NCBI GenBank assembly: GCA_903844645.1
Contig: CAIMUP010000141.1
Coordinates: 1 to 64,000, forward strand
DNA length: 64,000 nt
Reading direction: 5' to 3'
DNA from: an uncultured Bacteroidota bacterium
Lineage (GTDB): Bacteria; Bacteroidota; Bacteroidia; AKYH767-A; JABDAW01
The notes below the pieces were generated by a model that saw nothing but the letters and a program-made list of their open reading frames with translations, did no database searches and was not told the origin of the DNA. This document shows positions 49,439 to 57,955 of the stretch, one piece after another; within the stretch, counting starts at the first letter, position 1, and the number at the start of each line of letters is the position of its first letter. The translations under genes and the position numbers were made by a program.

Positions 49439-50167
49439 ATGAAAAATTCGACAAACACACTCATTCTCGCCGTTACCATTTTAATAACAGCCTTGGTGTT
49501 TTCAAACAGCTTCAAACATAGGCACGGCGCAGGAGATATTATCAATGTAACGGGCTTGGGCAAGTCGGATTTTATCTCTGATTTAATTGTTTGGCGAGGT
49601 TCTTTTACCCGAAAAAATATGGAATTAAAAAGTGCTTATAAAGAATTAAACGAGGATCGGGAGATTATTAAAAATTATTTGAAATCGAAAGGAGTTAATG
49701 AAAAAGAAATTGTGTTTTCGTCAGTAGGGATTGAGAAAAAATTTGATGAACGAACCGATCGAAATGAAGTAAAAACACGAGTCTTTGAGGGCTATGAATT
49801 AGAGCAAAATGTTCAGATAGAATGTGCCGATATTGATAAAATAGAAACTCTTTCGAGAGAGGTAACAGACCTGATAAACAAAGGGGTCGAGCTTACATCG
49901 CATACTCCAGAATATTTTTATACGAAACTCTCTGAATTGAAAATTGATATGATAGCATCCGCCTCTCGGGATGGGCATTTGCGAGCTGAAAAAATCGCAT
50001 TAAATTCAGGAGGGAAATTAGGGAAATTGCGTTATGCCAACATGGGCGTGTTTCAGATTACGGCACAAAATTCTTCAGAAGATTTTTCGTGGCAAGGCAC
50101 CAATAATACGGCATCAAAAATGAAAACTGCTACAATCACTATGAAGCTCCAATTTCAGATTGACTGA
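49439..50167 (+). CDS. SIMPL (DUF541) domain protein
   Basis: INVTGLGKSDFISDLIVWRGSF, VFEGYELEQNVQIEC, ASRDGHLRAEKIA. Confidence 0.85.
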   Translation: MKNSTNTLILAVTILITALVFSNSFKHRHGAGDIINVTGLGKSDFISDLIVWRGSFTRKNMELKSAYKELNEDREIIKNYLKSKGVNEKEIVFSSVGIEKKFDERTDRNEVKTRVFEGYELEQNVQIECADIDKIETLSREVTDLINKGVELTSHTPEYFYTKLSELKIDMIASASRDGHLRAEKIALNSGGKLGKLRYANMGVFQITAQNSSEDFSWQGTNNTASKMKTATITMKLQFQID

Positions 50168-50457
50168 TGTCGTTCCGTGGTAGATTTTATTCCCGTTTTT
50201 TCTCCGGAATGGTGAACTTATATAAAAAACAAAAACCCGCCAAATGAGAACGGGTTCTTGCATTACAAATAAATAACACTATTACTACAAAACATTGCAA
50301 AACTACATCATAAATCCTTTGGCAAAACATGGACATGTTATTTTTTTTTAACGACAGATTGTTAATAACTTCATATAGTTTTTAATAGATTTTTCTCCGA
50401 TGATGTATCAAAATGTCGCTTTTAATCTTTTTATATCTCCCATAAATTATTCTTTAT

Positions 50458-50556
50458 ATGAGGTATCAAACAAAAATCATGGCAAATTTAAACGAGCAAA
50501 TTATCCATATTGATGATAGCATTTATGCCTTATCTGTCATCAGCCCACTTTCTTAA
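50458..50556 (+). CDS. Possible 25-32-aa small ORF upstream of array L
   Basis: MRYQTKIMANLNEQIIHIDDSIYALSVISPLS*. Confidence 0.25.
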   Translation: MRYQTKIMANLNEQIIHIDDSIYALSVISPLS

Positions 50557-50596
50557 TTAATCATCTTTTGCTGGATAAAAAGGCTCTTGATTTTTT

Positions 50597-50701
50597 TTCG
50601 GGGCGACCGCCCCAAAGTTCGGGGCGGAGAGCAGAAAGTTTGGGGCAGAAAGCGGGAAGTTTGGGGCGGAGAGCATTACTTTTGGGGCGGGATGCGATTA
50701 G
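50597..50701. repeat. Array L: 21-bp tandem array, 5 units
   Basis: TTCGGGGCGGAGAGCAGAAAG; first unit palindromic GGGGCGACCGCCCC. Confidence 0.94.
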
Positions 50702-50879
50702 TATAATTTGAAAGATTTTATCGGTTATTAAATCGCCAAAAACGAATCCAATTCAAACTACGAAAAGATTTATCAGGGAATAAAAACTTCGGAGGAGGGA
50801 GTTTTAAACCCTGCATTTTTGGTTATTTAAGTTTTTTTTATTAACATTGCACCCTCAAATAAATTAAATAATAAAGACA

Positions 50880-51398
50880 ATGAACAGAAAATTTACAATC
50901 ATTCTTCTTGCAATCTTCATCGCGATGAGGCTGCATGCACAGTCCGTAAGCCCCACCGTTATTGCCTCGGCAGGGAATTATTTCTCTAATTCTACTTTCT
51001 CCCTTTCGTGGACATTGGCGGAAATGACGATGGTCGAGACCTTCCATTCAGGTAGCAATTTCCTGACGCAAGGGTTTCAGCAACCGTTCTTATTGAACAC
51101 CGATGTTCCGGTCGTTCCGTCGCATCAGGTTAACAAATTTAATCTGTATCCGAATCCCTCGAACGGGCAGTTCTCGGTGAATTATCAACTCTCCGAACCT
51201 GGGCAATTGACGTTTAAGGTTTTTAATCTGTTGGGGCAACAGGTTTATGGCAAAACGATTTCGCAAGGTAATGGAATCAACCAAACCGATTTCAATCTTT
51301 CCGCCCTGCCCGAGAGTTTGTATTTTATGGAGACTACTTTTCAGGGGATCTCTGGCAAACAGAATTCGGTGAATCAAAAATTCAATATCATTAATTAA
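50880..51398 (+). CDS. Secreted protein with T9SS type A sorting domain
   Basis: Signal peptide; LYPNPSNGQFSVNYQLSEPGQLTFKVFNLLGQQVYGKTI. Confidence 0.85.
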   Translation: MNRKFTIILLAIFIAMRLHAQSVSPTVIASAGNYFSNSTFSLSWTLAEMTMVETFHSGSNFLTQGFQQPFLLNTDVPVVPSHQVNKFNLYPNPSNGQFSVNYQLSEPGQLTFKVFNLLGQQVYGKTISQGNGINQTDFNLSALPESLYFMETTFQGISGKQNSVNQKFNIIN

Positions 51399-51416
51399 CA
51401 GAAATAAAGGGTTCAA

Positions 51417-51455
51417 CAAAAAAGGCTGGTCATTGCGATCAGCCTTTTTTTAGCG
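51417..51455. terminator. Terminator hairpin
   Basis: AAAAAAGGCTGGTCATTGCGATCAGCCTTTTTTTAG. Confidence 0.8.
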
Positions 51456-51673
51456 GGGTGAACCTCCGACTGGCAATCGCCCCTTCGCGATTTCTTGTCA
51501 GGTCGCTTGGACAAATCCTGATTAAGCCCTCTGTTTTTCGTTAGATCATCCGATTCCTCCCGATTCTTACGTTTTTTATAATTTAATATAATTTGATAAT
51601 AGCAAACTAAATGTATTTTATTTAGATGAATAGAGCTGTTATTATATTAATAATATGAATTAATATAATAAAA

Positions 51674-51976
51674 ATGCGACAACTCTTCTTCGATCATAAT
51701 AATGAAAAATGTGTCGATCGTTCACTCGAACTCGGCAAAAAAAACATTTTTTTTGCCGAGTTCGGACTGGAAGTCTGCAAAAATCTCTTCCAGATTGCAG
51801 ATCATTTCCAAAACATCTGCAAAAATTGCTTCCGGATTGCAGATGTTTTCCAAAACATCTGCAAAAATCTTGTCCGGATTACCCATTTTCAGTTGGTGAT
51901 TGGCAAAAATCTCGACCGAAATCGAATGCCAAACTTCGGCATCAACCTTTTATTAGACCCCTTTCGTAATGAATAG
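51674..51976 (+). CDS. Putative 100-aa heptad-repeat protein through array M
   Basis: MRQLFFDHNNEKCVDRSLELGKKNIFFAEFGLEVCKNLFQIADHFQNICKNCFRIADVFQNICKNLVRITHF...; coding status unproven. Confidence 0.3.
   Translation: MRQLFFDHNNEKCVDRSLELGKKNIFFAEFGLEVCKNLFQIADHFQNICKNCFRIADVFQNICKNLVRITHFQLVIGKNLDRNRMPNFGINLLLDPFRNE
51729..51762. repeat. Perfect 16-bp-arm palindrome preceding array M
   Basis: AACTCGGCAAAAAAAA-CA-TTTTTTTTGCCGAGTT. Confidence 0.9.
51774..51930. repeat. Array M: 21/42-bp tandem array, about 7 units
   Basis: TCTGCAAAAATTGCTTCCGGA + TTGCAGATGTTTTCCAAAACA alternating. Confidence 0.95.
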
Positions 51977-52159
51977 CATCCTCAAAATCCTAAGTAGGGG
52001 GCTTACGTTATTCCTTTTTATCTATAGACTTCTTGCAGAATTCAGTCCCGAAGGGATAGTCGTTTGGTAGTAATAATTGGGTAATTAAGCAAGAGGTCTA
52101 TTAACGAACCCTCTGGCATTCTCCGAAAGATTTATCCCCATTTTTCTAAATTTGCGCTT

Positions 52160-54121
52160 ATGATAAAAGAAAATTTGTTCGATTACTGCAACAGCCTCAC
52201 GACTTATTCGAGGTTGGAAACGCGAGAGGTAAAAATTGGGAATGTCGCTCTCGGAGCCGCAAATCCTATCCGAATTCAAAGCATGACAACGACCGATACG
52301 ATGGACACGATCGGCACCGTCGAGCAATCTATCCGAATGATAGAAGCCGGTTGCGAATATGTTCGGATCACTGCGCCGAGCATGAATGAAGCGCAGAATT
52401 TGCAAGAGATAAAGAACGAATTGCGGAAACGAGGGTATGCTACACCCCTGATTGCGGATATTCATTTTACCCCGAATGCCGCCGAACTTGCCGCCAGAAT
52501 TGTGGAGAAAGTGAGGATTAATCCAGGCAATTATGTGGATAAAAAAAAGTTTGAAACCATCGAATATACCGATGCCGAATACCACGAAGAGATGGAACGA
52601 ATCCGCAAACGCTTCTCGCCATTGGTAAAGATTTGTAAAGAATACGGCACCGTGATGCGCATCGGAACGAACCACGGTTCGTTATCCGACAGAATTATGT
52701 CGCGCTATGGCGATACCCCGCTTGGTATGGTAGAATCGGCATTGGAATTTGTCAGGATTTGCGAGGAATTAAATTACCACGACATCGTGCTTTCCATGAA
52801 GTCGAGCAACCCCCAAGTAATGGTGCAGGCATACCGATTGTTGATTCATAAAATGAGAGCAAGCGGCATCATTTATCCACTCCATCTTGGCGTTACCGAA
52901 GCTGGTGAAGGCGAAGATGGGAGGATAAAATCGGCAGTAGGTATCGGCACTCTTTTGGAGGATGGCATTGGCGATACCATCCGCGTATCATTAACCGAAG
53001 ATCCCGAATTTGAAATGCCTGTGGCGATAGCTCTCGCGAAGCGGTATCAACAAGGCAGGGAACACAAAGATATGCGAGCCATCAATTATGAAACCACTGC
53101 CTTCAATCCTTATCAATACACCAAACGAGAAACGAATTCTGTAACTACTATTGGCGGAAAAAACGTGCCTAGAGTCATCATTGATAAGAGCGCAAAAGGT
53201 GTTACTATCGAGGGTTTGAAGGAGCTTGGATATACCTACATCCCTGCTTTGGATAAATGGAACATTGCCGACCGCGCTGCCGATTTTATTTACCTTGGCG
53301 AACAAGAGATTGACTTTGAAATACCTGGTACTCTCCGTCTTATTCGTTGCGATGATCGATGGGAAGAGCAGGCGGATAAAACAAAATCGTTCCCGATATT
53401 TAACAAGTTTGATTACCTCGATCAGGAGTGTGATAAATCCGACATTACGAATTTTCTTATGGTGAAAGCTTCTGAGGTCAATCAGGAATTATTAGAGAAG
53501 ATTCAGCAAGACGATACCGTGGTTATTATCCTTGATACCTCCAACAATCATGGCATGACAGAGCAACGGAGTTTGTTTTTAAAATTCATGGAGCGAGGCA
53601 TCAAATGTCCGGTTATTATTCAACGAACTTACGAAAACACTGACGCCATTAATTTCCAATTGCAAGCCGCTACGGATATGGGTGCCTTATTGTTGGATGG
53701 CTTTGGCGATGGGGTTTTGTTCACCACCATTCCCGAAGGTATGATGCCCGATGCTTTGATAAATAATACTGCCTTTGGCATCTTGCAGGCTACACGAAAC
53801 CGCATCTCTAAAACAGAATATATCTCTTGTCCATCTTGCGGCAGAACCTTGTTTGATTTACAAGAAACCACCGAAAAGATTCGTCGCAAAACAGATCATC
53901 TTAAAGGAGTTAAGATAGGGATTATGGGCTGCATTGTCAATGGTCCTGGCGAAATGGCAGATGCCGATTACGGATATGTAGGCACGGGCAAAGGCAAGAT
54001 AACTTTATACCGCGGCAAGGAAGTAGTGCGTCGTAGTATTGATTCCGAATTAGCCGTGGATGCCTTGATAGATTTGATTAAGGAAGATGGCGTGTGGATA
54101 GAGAAAGAACTACAGCATTGA
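52160..54121 (+). CDS. ispG: (E)-4-hydroxy-3-methylbut-2-enyl-diphosphate synthase, long Bacteroidota form
   Basis: GAANPIRIQSMTTTDTMDT; CPSCGRTLFDLQETTEKIRRKTDHLKGVKIGIMGCIVNGPGEMADADYGYVG. Confidence 0.96.
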   Translation: MIKENLFDYCNSLTTYSRLETREVKIGNVALGAANPIRIQSMTTTDTMDTIGTVEQSIRMIEAGCEYVRITAPSMNEAQNLQEIKNELRKRGYATPLIADIHFTPNAAELAARIVEKVRINPGNYVDKKKFETIEYTDAEYHEEMERIRKRFSPLVKICKEYGTVMRIGTNHGSLSDRIMSRYGDTPLGMVESALEFVRICEELNYHDIVLSMKSSNPQVMVQAYRLLIHKMRASGIIYPLHLGVTEAGEGEDGRIKSAVGIGTLLEDGIGDTIRVSLTEDPEFEMPVAIALAKRYQQGREHKDMRAINYETTAFNPYQYTKRETNSVTTIGGKNVPRVIIDKSAKGVTIEGLKELGYTYIPALDKWNIADRAADFIYLGEQEIDFEIPGTLRLIRCDDRWEEQADKTKSFPIFNKFDYLDQECDKSDITNFLMVKASEVNQELLEKIQQDDTVVIILDTSNNHGMTEQRSLFLKFMERGIKCPVIIQRTYENTDAINFQLQAATDMGALLLDGFGDGVLFTTIPEGMMPDALINNTAFGILQATRNRISKTEYISCPSCGRTLFDLQETTEKIRRKTDHLKGVKIGIMGCIVNGPGEMADADYGYVGTGKGKITLYRGKEVVRRSIDSELAVDALIDLIKEDGVWIEKELQH

Positions 54122-54253
54122 TGCCTAAAAAGGATGGTTAACAAGATTGTGGGCTTGGTGGGTCTGCTGTGCGAAGGATACAGCAGGGGACGCGCCTTGA
54201 AAAGGTTTAAGGTTTAAAGTTGTGGAACGACTTCCAACCATAAACTTCCAACC

Positions 54254-54688
54254 TTAGTTATAGACATGTAGCGAGTAGCCGTCATAGTTGGAGTTGTATG
54301 CTTTGAGGGCGATGGTGGCAGGTCCGGTTTGGATGTTTCCATTGTAGATATTGAATTTGGAGCCGCAAATAGTGTCGCCGCATAGTACGTTATTGGCGGC
54401 GACTTTGACGTAGCCGGTGGTGGGGTTGTAGGTGCAGGTTCTGTCGAGTACGGTGAATGGGTTGGCGGTGGCGTTGCCGTTATTGCAGATAATCAGCCCA
54501 TATGTTCCGCCAGAGATGTAGAGCCAATTGCCTGCTATCTGGAGCTTGGAGTATGCGGGGAGGGTGAGGTCGAGCGTGAAATCTATGGAAGAATAAGGCA
54601 CTGGGTTGGATTTCTTTGAACAGGAATTGAAGGGGAAAAGGAGGATGATGAGGGTAATGGTTTTTATGAATCGGAGGCTTTTGGTCAT
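54254..54688 (-). CDS. Rieske-fold-like putative lipoprotein
   Basis: LLFPFNSCSKKSNPVP lipobox; CTYNPTTGYVKVAANNVLCGDTICGSKFNIYNGNIQTGPA resembles a degenerate Rieske layout. Confidence 0.55.
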   Translation of the reverse strand: MTKSLRFIKTITLIILLFPFNSCSKKSNPVPYSSIDFTLDLTLPAYSKLQIAGNWLYISGGTYGLIICNNGNATANPFTVLDRTCTYNPTTGYVKVAANNVLCGDTICGSKFNIYNGNIQTGPATIALKAYNSNYDGYSLHVYN

Positions 54689-54832
54689 AATAAAAATGGT
54701 ATTGTAATGTGGTTTAAGAACGGGGATTTAGGATTTTTCTTTTGCAAAGATAAGAAATCTGGTAAAAATATTTTCATATTACTGATTAATAAAGTAGTTT
54801 TGTCGCCTCAAATTATAACGATTACTTGTACT

Positions 54833-55441
54833 ATGATTCATCCGAAGACAGAATTAAAGTTTATCAGCCCCGAAATCGGCTACGGCCTTGTTGCCACAGA
54901 GTTTATTCCAAAAGGTACTATCACTTGGATTTATGATGATTTCGACCGCACCTTTAAGCCGGAACAAGTGGCTGCCATGAGGCAGATTCACAAAGATATT
55001 ATCCGCAAATACAGCTACCGCGATAACAAGGGTAGCTATGTTCTTTGCTGGGATCATGCGCGGTTCGTGAATCATAGTTTCAATTCCAATTGTATCTCTA
55101 CCGCTTATAACTTTGAGCTTGCCGTTCTTGATATTCAGGCTGGCGAAGAGTTGACGGATGATTATGGATACCTGAATGTTTCAGAACCTTTTGATTGTAT
55201 CGAAGAAGCGGATAGCATGAGGCGACAGGTATTGCCTGATGACTTGTTGAACTTTCACGGAATATGGGATGAGAAGTTGATAGATTCGTTCCGTTATTTT
55301 AATAAAGTTGAGCAGCCTTTCATGGATCTTATCCAGCCCGAGTTTCGGGATAAGGTAATGGCTATTGCGAATGGTACAGCCGTGATGGATTCTATCCTGA
55401 CCTGCTATTGCAATGTGAAGGAAGAAGTTTTTGTTTATTAA
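54833..55441 (+). CDS. SET domain-containing protein
   Basis: Track ORF 54707-55441; start MIHPKTELKFISPEIGYGLVATEFIPKGTITW; RFVNHSFNSNC; GEELTDDYG. Confidence 0.87.
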   Translation: MIHPKTELKFISPEIGYGLVATEFIPKGTITWIYDDFDRTFKPEQVAAMRQIHKDIIRKYSYRDNKGSYVLCWDHARFVNHSFNSNCISTAYNFELAVLDIQAGEELTDDYGYLNVSEPFDCIEEADSMRRQVLPDDLLNFHGIWDEKLIDSFRYFNKVEQPFMDLIQPEFRDKVMAIANGTAVMDSILTCYCNVKEEVFVY

Positions 55442-55465
55442 TTTAATATCATAAATATTGATTCC

Positions 55466-56248
55466 ATGGAAACACAATTTATAAAATTTGAAATCGAAAA
55501 CGGCGTAGGGAAAATCACCTTGAATCGCCCGGATGTATTAAATAGTTTTAACAAAGGGATGGCTATGGAGGTGCAATATGCTTTGGATATTTGCACTCAC
55601 GATAAAACGATTCGAGCAGTATATCTTACTGGCGAAGGGCGTGCATTCTGTGCCGGACAAGACCTTGCCGAAGCCACTGCCGATGATGCTCCGAATATTG
55701 GGGAGATTGTGGATAAGCATTACAATCCTATCATCAAAAAAATTCGTGAAATAGAAAAGCCTGTTATCTGTGCTGTGAATGGTGTGGCTGCTGGTGCTGG
55801 AGCAAATGTTGTTTATGCTTGCGATATAATTTATGCCGGTAAGTCTGCAACCTTTATTCAATCATTTGCGAAGATAGGACTGATACCTGATAGCGGCGGC
55901 ACTTTCTTTCTTCCACGGCTGGTTGGACTGCAACGTGCTACCGCGATGATGATGTTAGCAGATAAAGTTACTGCGGATCAGGCATTGAATTATGGAATGA
56001 TTTATAAAGTTTGTGAGGATGCTCAATTACAAGAGGAGGCGTATTCAACTGCTGTTTATCTCGCTACGCAACCGACCAAAGGTTTAGGATTAACGAAGCG
56101 TTTGTTGAATCTTTCTTTGTTTAATTCTTTAGATGATCAATTAGAATTAGAACGCGATATGCAGATTGAAGCATTCGATACGGATGATAACAAAGAAGGC
56201 ATTGCGGCTTTTCTGGAGAAAAGGAAACCTGTCTTTAAAGGCGAATAA
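55466..56248 (+). CDS. Enoyl-CoA hydratase/isomerase (PaaG-like)
   Basis: ITLNRPDVLNSFNKGM; GRAFCAGQDL; GVAAGAGANVVYACD; IGLIPDSGGTFFLPRLVG. Confidence 0.92.
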   Translation: METQFIKFEIENGVGKITLNRPDVLNSFNKGMAMEVQYALDICTHDKTIRAVYLTGEGRAFCAGQDLAEATADDAPNIGEIVDKHYNPIIKKIREIEKPVICAVNGVAAGAGANVVYACDIIYAGKSATFIQSFAKIGLIPDSGGTFFLPRLVGLQRATAMMMLADKVTADQALNYGMIYKVCEDAQLQEEAYSTAVYLATQPTKGLGLTKRLLNLSLFNSLDDQLELERDMQIEAFDTDDNKEGIAAFLEKRKPVFKGE

Positions 56249-56254
56249 TATTCT

Positions 56255-57418
56255 ATGTCATTACTAAAAGTAGGAGTAATAGGAGCCGGTACAATGGGTT
56301 CTGGGATTGCGCAGGTTGCAGCAACGGCAGAACATTTTGTAGTATTGGTGGATGCCTTCCCTGATGCACTTAACAAGGGGAAGGATAGCATCCTTAAATC
56401 ATTAAAGAAGCAAGTCGAGAAGGCGGTTATTACCCAAGAAACAAGCGATGCCATTCTTAATAGAATTGAATTTGCAGAGGATGTAAATTCTCTGTTTGGT
56501 TGCGGGTTAATCATCGAAGCTATCATTGAAAACATAGGAGTAAAACAAACCCTCTTTGCTCAATTAGAAAGCATCGTAGCGGATGATTGCATACTTGCGA
56601 CTAACACCTCTTCACTTTCGGTAGTTTCCATTGCTTCCATCTGCAAGAAACCGGAGCGGGTGATTGGGATTCACTTCTTCAATCCTGCACAGGTGATGCC
56701 TTTGGTAGAATTGATTCCAGCATTGACTACAGATGAAAGTATGCTGCATCAAACAAAAAGCATCATTGATTCGTGGGGCAAGAAAACTGTTATTGCGAAG
56801 GACACTCCGGGCTTTATCGTGAATAGAATTGCTCGTCCGTTTTATGGCGAAGCGATCAGGCTTTATGAGGAGGGAGCGGCAGACTTTGCTACGATTGATT
56901 GGGCTATGAAAGAGTTTGGTAAATTCCGCATGGGTCCTTTCGAGTTGATGGATTTTATCGGTAACGACATTAACTTCAAGGTTACGGAAACCATTTTCGA
57001 GCAATTCTTTTATGACCCTCGTTACAAACCGTCATTCACCCAAAAGAGATTGTATGAAGCGAAGCGTTTCGGTAGGAAGACGGGTCGTGGATATTACGAT
57101 TATTCCCCCAATGCTATCGTACCGCAACCCGTGATGGATAAAGAACTTGGCGAGGGTATCTTTCAGCGAATCATAGCCATGCTTATCAACGAAGCGATTG
57201 ATGCTTTGTTCCTCAATATCGCTACTCGCGACGACATAGATTTGGCGATGACCAAAGGCGTTAATTATCCGAAAGGGTTATTGAGATGGGCGGATGAGAT
57301 GGGTTTGCAGAATGTTCTTAATACCTTAGAAAACCTTCAATCAGAATATGGCGAAGACCGATACCGCCCCAGTGCGTTGCTCAAAAGGATGGTGCGCGAG
57401 GGTAAAACATTTTATTAA
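56255..57418 (+). CDS. 3-hydroxyacyl-CoA dehydrogenase (PaaH-like)
   Basis: VGVIGAGTMGSGIAQVAA; ILATNTSSLSVVSIA; VIGIHFFNPAQVMPLVELI; DTPGFIVNRIARP. Confidence 0.93.
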   Translation: MSLLKVGVIGAGTMGSGIAQVAATAEHFVVLVDAFPDALNKGKDSILKSLKKQVEKAVITQETSDAILNRIEFAEDVNSLFGCGLIIEAIIENIGVKQTLFAQLESIVADDCILATNTSSLSVVSIASICKKPERVIGIHFFNPAQVMPLVELIPALTTDESMLHQTKSIIDSWGKKTVIAKDTPGFIVNRIARPFYGEAIRLYEEGAADFATIDWAMKEFGKFRMGPFELMDFIGNDINFKVTETIFEQFFYDPRYKPSFTQKRLYEAKRFGRKTGRGYYDYSPNAIVPQPVMDKELGEGIFQRIIAMLINEAIDALFLNIATRDDIDLAMTKGVNYPKGLLRWADEMGLQNVLNTLENLQSEYGEDRYRPSALLKRMVREGKTFY

Positions 57419-57430
57419 ACAAAAGAGGAA

Positions 57431-57877
57431 ATGGAATCCGAAGAACTTGCGAAAGCAGTGGTAGATAAGATGATGGCTCACGACCTTTTCTCACAATGGT
57501 TAGGCATCGAGGTCATCGAAATTAAGCCTGGGCGATGCGTGCTTCAGATGGAAGTGCGCGATGAAATGCTGAATGGATTCAACATTTTGCATGGCGGCGT
57601 TACGTTTGCTTTTGCGGATAGCGCACTGGCTTTTGCATCGAATTCGTATGGGAGAAAAAGCGTTTCTATCGAAGCTTCGATGTCGTACACCGGGCAGGTG
57701 GAGGAGGGTGATATTCTGATTGCGACGGCAGAGGTTGCGAGTATCAGTCACAAGATTGCCGTGTTTAATGTAATCGTTACGAATCTGGAGGATACTAAAA
57801 TCGCATTATTCAAAGGGACGGTTTATCGGACCGAGAAGGATTGGTTTGATGAAAAAGAAGAGGAGGATGAGGATTAA
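57431..57877 (+). CDS. Hotdog-fold thioesterase (PaaI-like)
   Basis: MLNGFNILHGGVTFAFADSALAFASNSYGRKSVSIEASMSYTGQVEEGDILIATAEV. Confidence 0.9.
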   Translation: MESEELAKAVVDKMMAHDLFSQWLGIEVIEIKPGRCVLQMEVRDEMLNGFNILHGGVTFAFADSALAFASNSYGRKSVSIEASMSYTGQVEEGDILIATAEVASISHKIAVFNVIVTNLEDTKIALFKGTVYRTEKDWFDEKEEEDED

Positions 57878-57895
57878 TCTATTGCCTTTCTTTAA

Positions 57896-57942
57896 ATAAA
57901 AAAATCCGAAGCCATTTTTAAGAACTTCGGATTTTTTATTTG
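57896..57942. terminator. Bidirectional terminator
   Basis: AAAAAAATCCGAAGCCATTTTTAAGAACTTCGGATTTTTTATT. Confidence 0.8.
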
Positions 57943-57955
57943 AAATCGAGAGCGA

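Noticed and set aside
49955-49985. Copy of the HR hairpin (ATGATAGCATCCGC)
   Set aside because: A 14-nt match inside the SIMPL-domain CDS without the second arm; probably coincidence.
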